Part shown: positions 36,524-46,542 of the stretch, piece by piece
How positions within the stretch are numbered: the stretch's first letter is position 1
Layout: each line of letters begins with the position of its first letter
NCBI RefSeq assembly: GCF_900111675.1
Contig: NZ_FOHO01000002.1
Coordinates: forward strand, 124,001-188,000
Source: Paracoccus homiensis
GTDB taxonomy: Bacteria; Pseudomonadota; Alphaproteobacteria; Rhodobacterales; Rhodobacteraceae
Direction of reading: 5' to 3'
DNA: 64,000 nt
The notes under the pieces: generated by a model
The model's input: only the letters and a program-made list of their open reading frames with translations
Database searches by the model: none
What the model was told of the DNA's origin: nothing
Program-made: the position numbers and the translations under genes

Positions 36524-36985
36524 CTAGACCGGGATCGCGGTGGTGCGGAACACGGTCCGCAGGGCAAAGCTGGAATGCATCTGCGCCACGCCGGGCAGGC
36601 GCGACAGATGCTGACGATGGATTCGCGCGAAATCGTCGGTATCCTCGACCACCACCTTCAGCAGGTAATCCGCCGTTCCGGCCATCAGATGACATTCCAG
36701 AACCTCGGGGATGGCGCGGACCGACCGCTCGAACGCATCCAGAACCTCATCGGCCTGACCCGACAGCGTGATCTCGACGAAAACCGTGGTCGGGCGGCCC
36801 AGCTTGCGCGCATCCACCAGCGCGGCATAGCCGGTGATCAGGCCCAGTTCCTCTAGCCGCTGAACCCGCCTGTGACAGGCGCTGGCCGACAGATGGACCC
36901 GCAGCGCCAGATCGGCGTTGGTGATTCGACCCTCGGCCTGCATCACCGACAGAATCCGGCGATCTATTGCGTCCATGTCAGCCAT
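36524..36985 (-). CDS. aldR: Lrp/AsnC regulator of alanine dehydrogenase
   Basis: This 153-aa Lrp-family protein has an HTH (MDAIDRRILSVMQAEGRITN, then LSASACHRRVQRLEELGLI) and a RAM domain (VFVEITLSGQADEVLDAFER, ECHLMAGTADYLLKVVVEDT). It is divergent from ald over a 154-bp gap. That arrangement is the AldR/AldB-type one, in which alanine-responsive Lrp homologues activate ald. Regulation is inferred from position. Confidence 0.9.
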   Translation of the reverse strand: MADMDAIDRRILSVMQAEGRITNADLALRVHLSASACHRRVQRLEELGLITGYAALVDARKLGRPTTVFVEITLSGQADEVLDAFERSVRAIPEVLECHLMAGTADYLLKVVVEDTDDFARIHRQHLSRLPGVAQMHSSFALRTVFRTTAIPV

Positions 36986-37139
36986 GTTCGAACTATCTTC
37001 ATCCAGAATGCATTGATGCGATGGATTATCCTAACAGGGCGGGACGCGCCGCACCAGAAGGGCAGCACATTCACCCTGCGGGATGCGACAGTAGGATCAC
37101 AGACTGCCGAAGGCAGCAGACATCAATGGGAGGATTGGC

Positions 37140-38258
37140 ATGAAGATCGGATGCCCCAGGGAAATCAAGCCGCAGGAATTTCGCGTGGGCCTGACGCCCG
37201 CCGCCGCCGCCGAGGCGATCCTGCGCGGACACAGTGTTCTGGTGGAAACGCAGGCCGGAATGGGCGCGGGCTTTCCCGACGAGGATTATCAGGCCGCAGG
37301 CGCCGAAATCGCGCCCGACGCCAAGACAGTCTTTGACCGGGCGGACATGATCGTGAAGGTCAAGGAACCTCAGGCGCCCGAACGCAAGATGCTGCGCGAG
37401 GGGCAGTTGCTGTTCACCTATCTGCATCTGGCCCCCGACCCCGACCAGACCCGCGACCTGTTGGACTCGGGCGTGACCTCGATCGCCTACGAGACGGTGA
37501 CCGATGCGCGGGGCGGCCTACCGCTGCTGGCTCCGATGTCCGAGGTTGCAGGCCGATTGGCGCCGCAGGTCGGATCATGGGCGCTGCAAAAGGCCAATGG
37601 CGGGCGCGGCACGCTGATGGGCGGCGTTCCGGGCGTGCGCCCTGCGAATGTCGTGATCATCGGCGGCGGGGTTGTCGGTGCGGCGGCGGCGCGTGTCGCG
37701 GTCGGCATGGGGGCGAATGTGACGGTCATGGACCGTTCGGTCCCGCGGCTTAGCTATCTGGACGATGTGTTCATGGGCAAGCTGACCACCCAATATGCCA
37801 GCGCCGCCGCGACCGAGGATCTGATCCAGACCGCCGACATGGTCATCGGCGCGGTCCTGATCCCCGGCGCGGCCGCGCCCAAGCTGATCACCCGCGACCA
37901 GCTCTCGATGATGCCGCAGGGCGCGGTGCTGGTGGATGTGGCGATCGATCAGGGCGGATGTTTCGAAACATCGAAGGCGACGACCCATCAGGATCCGATC
38001 TACGAGGTTGACGGCATCGTCCATTACTGCGTGGCGAACATGCCCGGCGCAGTGGCCCGGACCTCGACGCAGGCGCTTGGGAACGCGACCATGCCCTTCA
38101 TGCTGTCCTTGGCCGACAAGGGCTGGCGTCAGGCCATCAGCGACGACGCGCATCTGCGTGCCGGGCTGTCGACGCATCAGGGCCGACTGACATCGCCCCC
38201 CGTGGGCGAGGCCCTGGGCATCGACGCCATCACCCCCGACCAGTTGCTGTCGCAATAA
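37140..38258 (+). CDS. ald: Alanine dehydrogenase
   Basis: Ald interconverts L-alanine and pyruvate with NAD+/NADH and ammonia. The 372-aa protein has the N-terminal MKIGCPREIKPQEFRVGLTP, the catalytic Lys and His regions (VKVKEPQAPE and LFTYLHLAP), the Rossmann motif VVIIGGGVVGAAAARVAVGM (about residues 170-190), and HYCVANMPGAVARTST near the C-terminus. The ATG follows a GGGAGGATTGGC site. It is divergent from the Lrp regulator. Confidence 0.96.
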   Translation: MKIGCPREIKPQEFRVGLTPAAAAEAILRGHSVLVETQAGMGAGFPDEDYQAAGAEIAPDAKTVFDRADMIVKVKEPQAPERKMLREGQLLFTYLHLAPDPDQTRDLLDSGVTSIAYETVTDARGGLPLLAPMSEVAGRLAPQVGSWALQKANGGRGTLMGGVPGVRPANVVIIGGGVVGAAAARVAVGMGANVTVMDRSVPRLSYLDDVFMGKLTTQYASAAATEDLIQTADMVIGAVLIPGAAAPKLITRDQLSMMPQGAVLVDVAIDQGGCFETSKATTHQDPIYEVDGIVHYCVANMPGAVARTSTQALGNATMPFMLSLADKGWRQAISDDAHLRAGLSTHQGRLTSPPVGEALGIDAITPDQLLSQ

Positions 38259-38293
38259 GAAAAGGGCGGCGCGCCCGAATTGGTGCGCCGCCC
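38257..38293 (-). terminator. Terminator between ald and mscL
   Basis: An inverted repeat GGGCGGCGC / GCGCCGCCC spans 38264-38293 in the gap between two convergent genes. On the minus strand it is followed by TTTTCTTATT, forming the mscL terminator; it may also stop ald transcripts. Confidence 0.8.
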
Positions 38294-38315
38294 CGAATTT
38301 CTTGCCGGGTCTGGC

Positions 38316-38750
38316 TTAGCTGCGCGCCGCCAGAAGGTCGCGGATCTGCGCCAGAAGTTCTTCCTGCGTGGGGGCTGCGATTTCCTCTTCCGGGCCTTCT
38401 TCCTTGCGCTCGGACATTTCCTTCACGCGGTTCACCGATTTCACCAGCATGAACACGACCCATGCGATGATCAGGAAGTTGATGACCGCCATCAGGAAGC
38501 TGCCATAGGCAAAGATCGCCGCGCCCGATTCACGCGCGGCCTCCAGGCTGGCACCTGCGGGAACCTCGCCCGAAAGCACGAAATACTTGTTCGAGAAATC
38601 GATCCCGCCGGTCAGCAGACCGATGATGGGGTTGATCAGATCGCCCACAAGCGATGTCACGATCGCGGTAAAGGCCGCGCCGATGATGATACCGACAGCC
38701 ATGTCCATGACATTGCCGCGGGCAATAAATTCCTTAAATTCGTTAATCAT
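38316..38750 (-). CDS. mscL: Large-conductance mechanosensitive channel
   Basis: MscL is the homopentameric emergency release channel of the inner membrane. The 144-aa protein starts at 38750 ([20 protein letters not shown]) and has TM1 with the gating glycine-rich stretch [17 protein letters not shown], a periplasmic loop, TM2 ([16 protein letters not shown]) and the cytoplasmic helix ending in [15 protein letters not shown]. The longer reading frame upstream has no ribosome site. Length and motifs are typical. Confidence 0.95.
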   Translation of the reverse strand: MINEFKEFIARGNVMDMAVGIIIGAAFTAIVTSLVGDLINPIIGLLTGGIDFSNKYFVLSGEVPAGASLEAARESGAAIFAYGSFLMAVINFLIIAWVVFMLVKSVNRVKEMSERKEEGPEEEIAAPTQEELLAQIRDLLAARS

Positions 38751-38863
38751 TCTACACCGTCCAAGTTGTCGCAATGAAATTTGCGGTTCAAGGGTATTGC
38801 GAATTGGTCCGTGAACCAAGTTCATCATGCGCAAAGGTACAACTTTTCGTGACGTAAAGCAGT

Positions 38864-38900
38864 CAAAATAAAAGCCGGGGCGCCATGACGACGCCCCGGC
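38864..38900 (-). terminator. Rho-independent terminator of dsbA-like gene
   Basis: A perfect 9-bp stem GCCGGGGCG / CGCCCCGGC (38874-38900) with a 9-nt loop is followed on the minus strand by TTTTATTTT. It sits 27 bp after the dsbA-like stop codon. Confidence 0.9.
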
Positions 38901-38927
38901 CCCGAAACGGCCAAGATCACAGATCGC

Positions 38928-39566
38928 TTACTGCGCTTCGGCCAGCTTTGCCTCGATGACCTCTTTCATGTCATCCCAGGGCTGGTTCATGACCTTTTCG
39001 CCGCCGATGATGAAGGTCGGGGTCGCCTCGATCTCATCTGCGGTGGCATTGGACTGGAACGTGGCGATCAGGCTTTCGGCGGTGGCCTTGTCGTCCCAGC
39101 ACGCAGTCATCTGGTCTTCCGACATACCCGCCTTCAGGCCGATCTTGCGCAGGTTCGCGGCGATTTCATCACCCGAACCGCCCGACAGCCATTTCTTCTG
39201 TTCGTCGAACAACATGTCCGAAACGGCGTAATACTTGTCGTCGCCGCCACAACGCGCAAGGATCCCGGCCCAAAGCCCGACCGCATCGAAATAGACGTCG
39301 CGCTGAACGAACTTCACCTTGCCGGTGTCGATATATTCCTCTTTCAGCTTCGGAAAGTTTTCCTCGTGGAAATTGGCGCAATGGCCGCAGGTGAAGCTGG
39401 CATATTCCACGATCGTCACCGGCGCATCCTCGGCGCCCAGGGTGATGTCGGGCAGGGTCTGCGCCTCGGCGGTATCGGTCGCGGCGCCATTTTCAGCGGC
39501 ATCCTGAGCCAGCGCCGGGCCGGCCAGAACAAGGGCAAGCGCAGTCGCGACAGAGCGGATCAGCAT
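38928..39566 (-). CDS. DsbA family thiol-disulfide protein (CGHC)
   Basis: This 212-aa periplasmic protein has a signal peptide (MLIRSVATALALVLAGPALA), a short Glu/Ala-rich linker and a thioredoxin-fold domain. The active site is FTCGHCANFHE (CGHC rather than the CPHC of E. coli DsbA) and the cis-proline loop is EATPTFIIG. CGHC resembles the motif of protein disulfide isomerases and suggests a less oxidising redox potential. It lies 3 bp after the DUF721 gene (same strand), so the two are probably co-transcribed. Confidence 0.9.
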   Translation of the reverse strand: MLIRSVATALALVLAGPALAQDAAENGAATDTAEAQTLPDITLGAEDAPVTIVEYASFTCGHCANFHEENFPKLKEEYIDTGKVKFVQRDVYFDAVGLWAGILARCGGDDKYYAVSDMLFDEQKKWLSGGSGDEIAANLRKIGLKAGMSEDQMTACWDDKATAESLIATFQSNATADEIEATPTFIIGGEKVMNQPWDDMKEVIEAKLAEAQ

Positions 39567-39569
39567 GGG

Positions 39570-40133
39570 TTATCCTTTCGGTGTTTTCCGTGTCTTCAGG
39601 TTCAGCGCCAGCCGGGCCATCGCCTCGGCCAGAACCGGATCGTCGAATTTCTGCGCCACTTCGCGCGCGCGGGCCTGATCCTGCGGATCGGGGGCGGCAG
39701 GTTTGCGCGGGGCATGGGTGAATTGCGCCTGCCCTTCGGCAAAGCCGGTGGCCGCGGTCTGGGTCAGCACGATCTTCTGGATGGCGTTATAGCCATAGCA
39801 GGCATTCACCCGTTCGCGCAGCTGCGGCAGCTGCATTTCCACCATCGGCGCCGTCGGCCCGCTGGTCAGCAACGTCAGCGTCGCACCAAGGCCCGCGCGA
39901 CTGTGGCTGACCCGCACCGGGCGCGTCATCCGCGCCAGTTCGACACCCGCGATTTCAGGCCAATGCGTCAGCAGCCGCGCGACCGCAAAGCCCCGCCCTT
40001 CGGCCGCCTTCTGGACCCGATGCGACAACAGGCTGGACGCCGCTTCAAAGCCGCGTTTGCGGCGTTTGGCGAAGGCAGGGGCTGTGTCGGGTCTCTGGGC
40101 CATTGCTGCTTGTTCGGTTATCACTGCACTCAT
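39570..40133 (-). CDS. dciA: DUF721 (DciA-like) protein
   Basis: DciA loads the replicative helicase DnaB in most bacteria that lack DnaC. The 187-aa protein has the DUF721 core (ARLLTHWPEIAGVELARMTR, PVRVSHSRAGLGATLTLLTS) in residues ~45-130 and a disordered, charged C-terminal tail. The family is highly divergent, but alphaproteobacterial copies lie next to mutY and a DsbA-like gene exactly as here. It is divergent from mutY. Confidence 0.88.
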   Translation of the reverse strand: MSAVITEQAAMAQRPDTAPAFAKRRKRGFEAASSLLSHRVQKAAEGRGFAVARLLTHWPEIAGVELARMTRPVRVSHSRAGLGATLTLLTSGPTAPMVEMQLPQLRERVNACYGYNAIQKIVLTQTAATGFAEGQAQFTHAPRKPAAPDPQDQARAREVAQKFDDPVLAEAMARLALNLKTRKTPKG

Positions 40134-40189
40134 GCATAATCAGCAAGTCGCGCGGTGGAAAGCGCGGTATCGGCGCGGAGGTCTGAAAA

Positions 40190-41215
40190 TTGCGTGACGA
40201 CAAGGTGATCGCGCCAGCATTGCTTGACTGGTATGACCGCCACGCCCGCGTGCTGCCCTGGCGCGTGCCGCCCGGTGGGCCGCCTGCGGATCCCTATCGC
40301 GTCTGGCTGTCCGAGGTGATGCTGCAACAGACGACGGTGGCCGCGGTCAAGGCCTATTTCCAGCGGTTCACCGAATTATGGCCCACGGTCCAGGATCTGG
40401 CCGCCGCGCCGGATGCGCAGGTCATGGCCGAATGGGCGGGGCTTGGTTATTACGCCCGCGCCCGGAACCTGCTGGCCTGCGCCCGACAGGTCGCGGCCGA
40501 GGGCGGCTTTCCCACCACCCGCACGGGGCTGCGCGCCCTGCCCGGCATCGGGCCCTATACCTCGGCGGCCATCGCGGCGATTGCCCATGACGCGCCGGAA
40601 ACCGTGGTCGATGGCAATGTCGAACGCGTCGTCGCGCGGCTGTTCGCCGTCAACACCCCGCTACCCCGCGCCAAGCCCGGCCTGACCGCGCTGGCCGAAA
40701 CCCTGACCCCGCAGGAACGCCCCGGCGATTACGCACAGGCGATGATGGATCTGGGCGCCACCATCTGCACGCCGCGCAACCCGGCCTGCGCCATCTGCCC
40801 GCTGGTCGATCCCTGCGACGCCCGCGCCGAAGGCATTGCCGCCGAATTGCCACGCAAGGCGCCGAAGCAGCCAAAACCAACGCGGCAGGGCACGGTCTGG
40901 GTCGCCCGCAGCGGCGATGCCATCCTGTTCGAGGAACGCCCGACCAAGGGTCTGCTGGGCGGGACGCTTGCCTTCCCCTCGACCAGTTGGGATGGCCGCG
41001 ACCTGCCGCCGCCCGGCCCCGCAGACTGGCAAGAGATCGGGCAGGTCCGCCATGTCTTTACCCATTTCACCCTGACGCTGACCGTCCTTCTGGGCGATCT
41101 GACCGGCAATCCCCAGCGCGGCCACCTGGTCCGGCTTGACCGGATCGACCGCGATGCGTTGCCGGGCCTGATGCGCAAGGTCTGGGATGTGGCGCAGGCC
41201 GAAATCGCAGCGTAA
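40190..41215 (+). CDS. mutY: A/G-specific adenine glycosylase (TTG start)
   Basis: MutY removes adenine mispaired with 8-oxoguanine. The start is a TTG at 40190, with GGAGG 8 bp upstream; no ATG fits the family N-terminus. The 341-aa protein has the catalytic Glu in WLSEVMLQQTTV (E42), an HhH motif (LPGIGPYTSAAIAAIA), the catalytic Asp in VVDGNVERV, the four-cysteine [4Fe-4S] loop CTPRNPACAICPLVDPC and a NUDIX-like C-terminal 8-oxoG domain. It is divergent from the DUF721 gene. Confidence 0.95.
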   Translation: MRDDKVIAPALLDWYDRHARVLPWRVPPGGPPADPYRVWLSEVMLQQTTVAAVKAYFQRFTELWPTVQDLAAAPDAQVMAEWAGLGYYARARNLLACARQVAAEGGFPTTRTGLRALPGIGPYTSAAIAAIAHDAPETVVDGNVERVVARLFAVNTPLPRAKPGLTALAETLTPQERPGDYAQAMMDLGATICTPRNPACAICPLVDPCDARAEGIAAELPRKAPKQPKPTRQGTVWVARSGDAILFEERPTKGLLGGTLAFPSTSWDGRDLPPPGPADWQEIGQVRHVFTHFTLTLTVLLGDLTGNPQRGHLVRLDRIDRDALPGLMRKVWDVAQAEIAA

Positions 41216-41225
41216 CATCCGGGGC

Positions 41226-42365
41226 ATGAACATGAACGCATCCCGCCGCCTGCCCCACGCCGCACCGTTCTGGATCTCGCTGGTGATGCTGCCGCTGGTC
41301 GCCATTGCCGCGACATTCGGCGGCTGGTGGTTCCTGCTGCTGCCACTTTATGCGTGGTACGTCACGACCCTGCTGGATGCGGTTCTGGGGCTGAATGGCG
41401 ACAACCCCGATCCCGACAGCGATACCGCCCAGCTGTTCTGGCACCGGGCGATCACCATCATCTGGTTTCCGTCGCAGGTTCTGGCGATCTTTGGCGGGAT
41501 CTGGGCCGCGACACAGGGCGGGCATCTGTCGGGCTGGGAACGTATCGGGCTGTTCTTCGGTATCGGCGTGCTGTCGGGGACCATCGGCATCGTCTATGCC
41601 CACGAGTTGCTGCACCAGAAAACGCCGATCGAACGCTGGCTGGGCGATCTGCTGTTGGCATCGGTCCTGTATTCGCATTTCCGGACCGAGCATCTGCTGG
41701 TTCACCACTCGTGGGTTGCGACGCCCCGCGACGCGGTATCCGCCCGCTATAACGAGGGGTTCTACCGATTTTTCCTGCGGGTGCTGATCGACAGCCCGAT
41801 CAGCGCGTGGCGGGCCGAAACCGGCCGTCTGACCCGCGCCCGCCGCAGCCCCTGGGACAGGCGCAACCCGTTCTGGCGCTATGGCATGCTGCAAGCGGCG
41901 ATGATCGCGCTGGCTTTTGCCATCGGCGGATGGGCGGGGGTCTGGCTGTTCGCCTTTCAGGCCTTCATCGCCATCTGGCAGTTGGAGCTGACCAATTACG
42001 TCGAACATTACGGCCTGACGCGACAGCATCTGGGCGATGGCCGATATGAACATATCAAACCGCGCCACAGCTGGAACGCCAGCCATACGGCGACGAACTG
42101 GCTGCTGATCAATCTGCAACGCCATTCCGATCACCACTACAAGCCCGACCGCCGCTTTCCGTTGTTGCAGACCTATGATCGGGATCAGGCCCCGCAATTG
42201 CCGCTGGGATATCCGGCGATGACCTTCGTGGCGATGGTCCCGCCATGGTGGCGCAGGCGGATGAACCCGCGCGTCAGGGCATGGCGGCGGCAGTTCTACC
42301 CCGAGGTGCAGGACTGGGGCCCCTACAATACCGGCGATCTGCCGATGCCGCGCAACGCATTGTAA
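41226..42365 (+). CDS. alkB: Alkane 1-monooxygenase (AlkB type)
   Basis: AlkB is a membrane di-iron enzyme that hydroxylates the terminal carbon of alkanes. The 379-aa protein has six hydrophobic helices and all histidine boxes: HELLHQK (126-132), EHLLVHH (155-161), NYVEHYG (257-263) and LQRHSDHH (297-304). The NYVEHYG box distinguishes AlkB from xylene monooxygenase and desaturases. It lies 10 bp after mutY, an odd partner. No rubredoxin, rubredoxin reductase or alcohol dehydrogenase gene is adjacent, so electron donors must be encoded elsewhere. Confidence 0.93.
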   Translation: MNMNASRRLPHAAPFWISLVMLPLVAIAATFGGWWFLLLPLYAWYVTTLLDAVLGLNGDNPDPDSDTAQLFWHRAITIIWFPSQVLAIFGGIWAATQGGHLSGWERIGLFFGIGVLSGTIGIVYAHELLHQKTPIERWLGDLLLASVLYSHFRTEHLLVHHSWVATPRDAVSARYNEGFYRFFLRVLIDSPISAWRAETGRLTRARRSPWDRRNPFWRYGMLQAAMIALAFAIGGWAGVWLFAFQAFIAIWQLELTNYVEHYGLTRQHLGDGRYEHIKPRHSWNASHTATNWLLINLQRHSDHHYKPDRRFPLLQTYDRDQAPQLPLGYPAMTFVAMVPPWWRRRMNPRVRAWRRQFYPEVQDWGPYNTGDLPMPRNAL

Positions 42366-42377
42366 CCGGCGGCGCCG

Positions 42378-42408
42378 AAAAAACCCCGCCATGTTGGACA
42401 TGGCGGGG
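42378..42408 (-). terminator. Rho-independent terminator of ccrM
   Basis: A 10-bp perfect stem CCCCGCCATG / CATGGCGGGG with a 5-nt loop (42384-42408) is followed on the minus strand by TTTTTT. It lies 55 bp after the ccrM stop and also separates the convergent alkB gene. Confidence 0.9.
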
Positions 42409-42463
42409 CAAGGCGGCCCTGCCCGTCACGGGGCAAGGCTGCGGCGAAACCGTGAAGTCGGGA

Positions 42464-43685
<1,222 letters not shown>

Positions 43686-43687
<2 letters not shown>

Positions 43688-44318
43688 AGCCGGTTAGCTT
43701 TTGCGGTTTACACAAGATATTGTGGACGGGTGCAAACGAACGCCTATGATGAGGGGTCACCCCCAGATCTAGCAGGGCTTTCTTATGCGCCGGCGTGCCG
43801 TAGCCTGCATTCGATTCCCAGCCATAGCCGGGGTGCTGTTGCGCCAAATCCACCATGATGCGATCGCGCAACACCTTGGCCACGATCGAGGCGGCGGAAA
43901 TCGACAGGCAGCGCGCGTCGCCCTTGACCACGGGCTCGCTGGGGACGGTCAGGTCGCGCGGCACGCGATTGCCGTCGATCAGCGCGTGGCAGGGCACCTG
44001 CGCCAGCCCCGAGACCGCCCGGCACATCGCCAGATGCGAGGCGTGATAGATGTTCAGCTGGTCGATCTCGGCCACCTCGACATGGGCGACGGCCCAGTCG
44101 CAATTGGTCATGATCCAATCGGCCAGCGCCTCGCGGCGCAGCGCGGTCATCCGCTTTGAATCGTTCAGGCCATCGGGAATGTTGTCCGGGTCAAGAACCA
44201 CCGCGGCGGCGGTGACCGGCCCCGCCAGCGGGCCACGCCCGACCTCGTCGACGCCGCAGACGCGTCGCGCGCCGCGCGCAAGGGCGGCCTGTTCGAAACT
44301 GAAATCGGGCTTGTTCAT
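43686..44318 (-). CDS. rnhB: Ribonuclease HII
   Basis: RnhB cleaves RNA-DNA hybrids and removes single ribonucleotides from DNA. The 210-aa protein has the catalytic [19 protein letters not shown] (Asp-Glu, residues ~22-40), HASHLAM, HALIDGN and [20 protein letters not shown] with further active-site residues. Length and motifs are standard. Its stop is immediately upstream of the ccrM promoter and its start overlaps allA by 4 bp. Confidence 0.96.
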
Positions 44319-44797
44319 CCGGTGACCGTTACAGCGGGAATATCGACCTCTTCAAGATTGACTCCACTTCCCTCACGGTCGATGACCAGAAAATCCGCGG
44401 GCCGGTCCAACGGCGTCAGCACCCCGTGCCAGACGCCCGCGCGCAGATTCACCCCCATCCCCGAGGGCACGATAAAGGCCAGCGGCGCGCCGGGACGTCC
44501 GTCCTGATCGGGGGCGACGATCGACAACCAGGCATCCGGACCCAGCGGCATGAACGCCTGCGACCCCAGCGGATGACGTTCCAGAAGCGTGCAATCATAG
44601 GGCAGGCTGACCGGTTGGGACCGGAAGATCGAGATGATCGCCTCGCCCTCGCCACGCTGGACCTGTGCCAGGGCGTGATGGCGTTCGCAGCGCCCCTTGT
44701 TGATCATCTTGTCGGGGCTGTCCTTCGGGGTCAGCAATTCGCCAAAGGGCGCAAAGGCGGCGGCGCTGATCGGCCGGGCGGTGATCGTGGTCATCAT
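44315..44797 (-). CDS. allA: Ureidoglycolate lyase
   Basis: AllA splits ureidoglycolate into glyoxylate and urea at the end of purine/allantoin breakdown. The 160-aa cupin-like protein has [45 protein letters not shown] and [13 protein letters not shown], all typical. No other allantoin genes are nearby; instead it overlaps rnhB by 4 bp. A GGAGAAC site precedes the start. Functional assignment rests on family similarity only. Confidence 0.9.
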   Translation of the reverse strand: MMTTITARPISAAAFAPFGELLTPKDSPDKMINKGRCERHHALAQVQRGEGEAIISIFRSQPVSLPYDCTLLERHPLGSQAFMPLGPDAWLSIVAPDQDGRPGAPLAFIVPSGMGVNLRAGVWHGVLTPLDRPADFLVIDREGSGVNLEEVDIPAVTVTG

Positions 44798-44816
44798 GTT
44801 CTCCTGTCGGGGCAGA

Positions 44817-46535
44817 TTAGCGGGCCTGCGCCAGCCCGTCGAGGATCCGCGCCTTGACCGCCGCGATCAGCCCCCGGTCCGACAGCAACCGCACCTCGGC
44901 GCGGGCATTTTCCGACATCCGCATACATTCCAAAGGATTTTCCCTCGCCCATTTCAATTTCTGGGGCAGATCGTCGCAATATCTTTCGACCGGGATATAA
45001 TGTTTCCACGGCTTGAAACGACCGGAATAGAACACCTCCCAGCCATCTTCTTCCTTCAGCAGAACCGAATTGCTGTTGATGGCCGGAATAAAGTTTGAAC
45101 CGTGGTCATAGCCCGCCATGCACAGCTGATAGCGAAACCCGTGAAAGAACCCGGCCGGTTGGCGCTCATCGCAATAGGGCGCAAGCAGCGGATCCGCGGC
45201 ATGGTCGCGAAAGCCCCAGGCCATGACCACCCGCATGTCGTAATCGGGATCCTCCCAGAACCGCCGCACCACCGCCAGACGCGAGGTGCGGCACAGCCCC
45301 TGCCATGCCGCCTGCCGGGCGTCGGGATCATCGCCCGCCCTTGCCAGCCTGCGCAGAAAGCTGTGCGAAGCGGGACCGGGGCGGATGCCCTCGCGACGCT
45401 CGCTGCCCGAAATCATGCCTCGCCAGACCAGTCGGTCGGCCTTGTCCTCGAACGCGATGCGGTCGCCGCTGCCATTCGGATCAAAACCGGGATAGCCGGG
45501 ACCGTAGTGACCCGACAGCGGGAACAGGACCATGTTGCGTGCGCCCATGCGACGGTTGTGGCACAGGGTGGGCTGGTCCTGCACCGCCCCCTGCGGCGAG
45601 CCGACCCAACGCGAATCCTCCATGTCGATCAGCACGGGATCGCGCCGCCCCAGGCCCAGAATATCGTTGATGACCCCCTCGGCGCGGCGATGCTTGGCCG
45701 CCGCATCCGGCGCGGTCAGCGCGATGTCGCGGTCATGCCCCGGCAAGCGCGCGACGCAAAGGGGCCGCGCATGTCCCCTGGCCCCGACCACCGCATCGCC
45801 GCCACCCCAGAAGGCCGACAGATGGGACAGGCTGGCCCGGCGATCACCGCGCGGATCAAGCCCCTTCAGGCAGAAATCCGCAACATCCGCGACGAAATCT
45901 TCGTTCATCGGCAACGGATCGGCAGGCAGGTTTTCGGCCAGATCGCCGATCCGCTGCCCCAAGGGATCATGCCCGTCGGACCAGAACAGCCGCGGTCGTC
46001 TGGGCAGCCGGACAAAGGGGTGCAGCGCCTCGGCCAGGGCGCGGGGGTGCTGGCAGGTCATGTCGATGCGGATCAGGCCGTCCCCATCGCCGAATGTCGA
46101 CTGCACATGGTCCAGATGGTCCTGAAACCCCTTGACCCACAGATCGGGCAAGGCCTCTTCGTCGACCTGAAGGTGATTGGCATAGGCGCGCAGGGTCAGC
46201 CCGTCTGCCGCCGTCAGACGGTGCAGCAACCAGCGCTGCATATTGGGCACGGTCAGCACGAAAACCGCGTTCGGAAACTGCGCTTTCAGGTAATCGACCG
46301 CGCGCCACATCTCTAGCGGGGGGCGCCACCACGGGGCCTGCCGCCACAGGCCGGTGAACAGCCTTGCGCGTGACCAGCGCTGCAACGGCGGGCGCCCCGT
46401 GGCCATGGACCAGGCGATATCTTCCGCCAGATCGCCCGGCGCGGCGCGGGCCACGCGGTGGCCATTCGCCTGAAACAGCGCCCGCAGGACATGGCCGCCA
46501 CAGCCGTCGGGACTGATATCGAAGACACGCCGCAT
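44817..46535 (-). CDS. Putative sulfotransferase-like / GT90 fusion protein
   Basis: This 572-aa cytosolic protein has two parts. Residues ~1-210 resemble the P-loop sulfotransferase fold in order of elements (N-terminal VFDISPDGCGGHVLRALFQA, FPNAVFVLTVPNMQRWL), but the P-loop lacks the usual GxPKSGTT, so activity is doubtful. Residues ~280-560 match the CAP10/GT90 glycosyltransferase family (DKADRLVWRG, HYIPVERYCDDLPQKLKWAR). The start at 46535 is chosen; a TTG five codons upstream is possible. An MFS gene ends 8 bp inside that alternative. A role in surface polysaccharide decoration is plausible but not shown. Confidence 0.7.
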   Translation of the reverse strand: MRRVFDISPDGCGGHVLRALFQANGHRVARAAPGDLAEDIAWSMATGRPPLQRWSRARLFTGLWRQAPWWRPPLEMWRAVDYLKAQFPNAVFVLTVPNMQRWLLHRLTAADGLTLRAYANHLQVDEEALPDLWVKGFQDHLDHVQSTFGDGDGLIRIDMTCQHPRALAEALHPFVRLPRRPRLFWSDGHDPLGQRIGDLAENLPADPLPMNEDFVADVADFCLKGLDPRGDRRASLSHLSAFWGGGDAVVGARGHARPLCVARLPGHDRDIALTAPDAAAKHRRAEGVINDILGLGRRDPVLIDMEDSRWVGSPQGAVQDQPTLCHNRRMGARNMVLFPLSGHYGPGYPGFDPNGSGDRIAFEDKADRLVWRGMISGSERREGIRPGPASHSFLRRLARAGDDPDARQAAWQGLCRTSRLAVVRRFWEDPDYDMRVVMAWGFRDHAADPLLAPYCDERQPAGFFHGFRYQLCMAGYDHGSNFIPAINSNSVLLKEEDGWEVFYSGRFKPWKHYIPVERYCDDLPQKLKWARENPLECMRMSENARAEVRLLSDRGLIAAVKARILDGLAQAR

Positions 46536-46542
46536 CCCTGCG

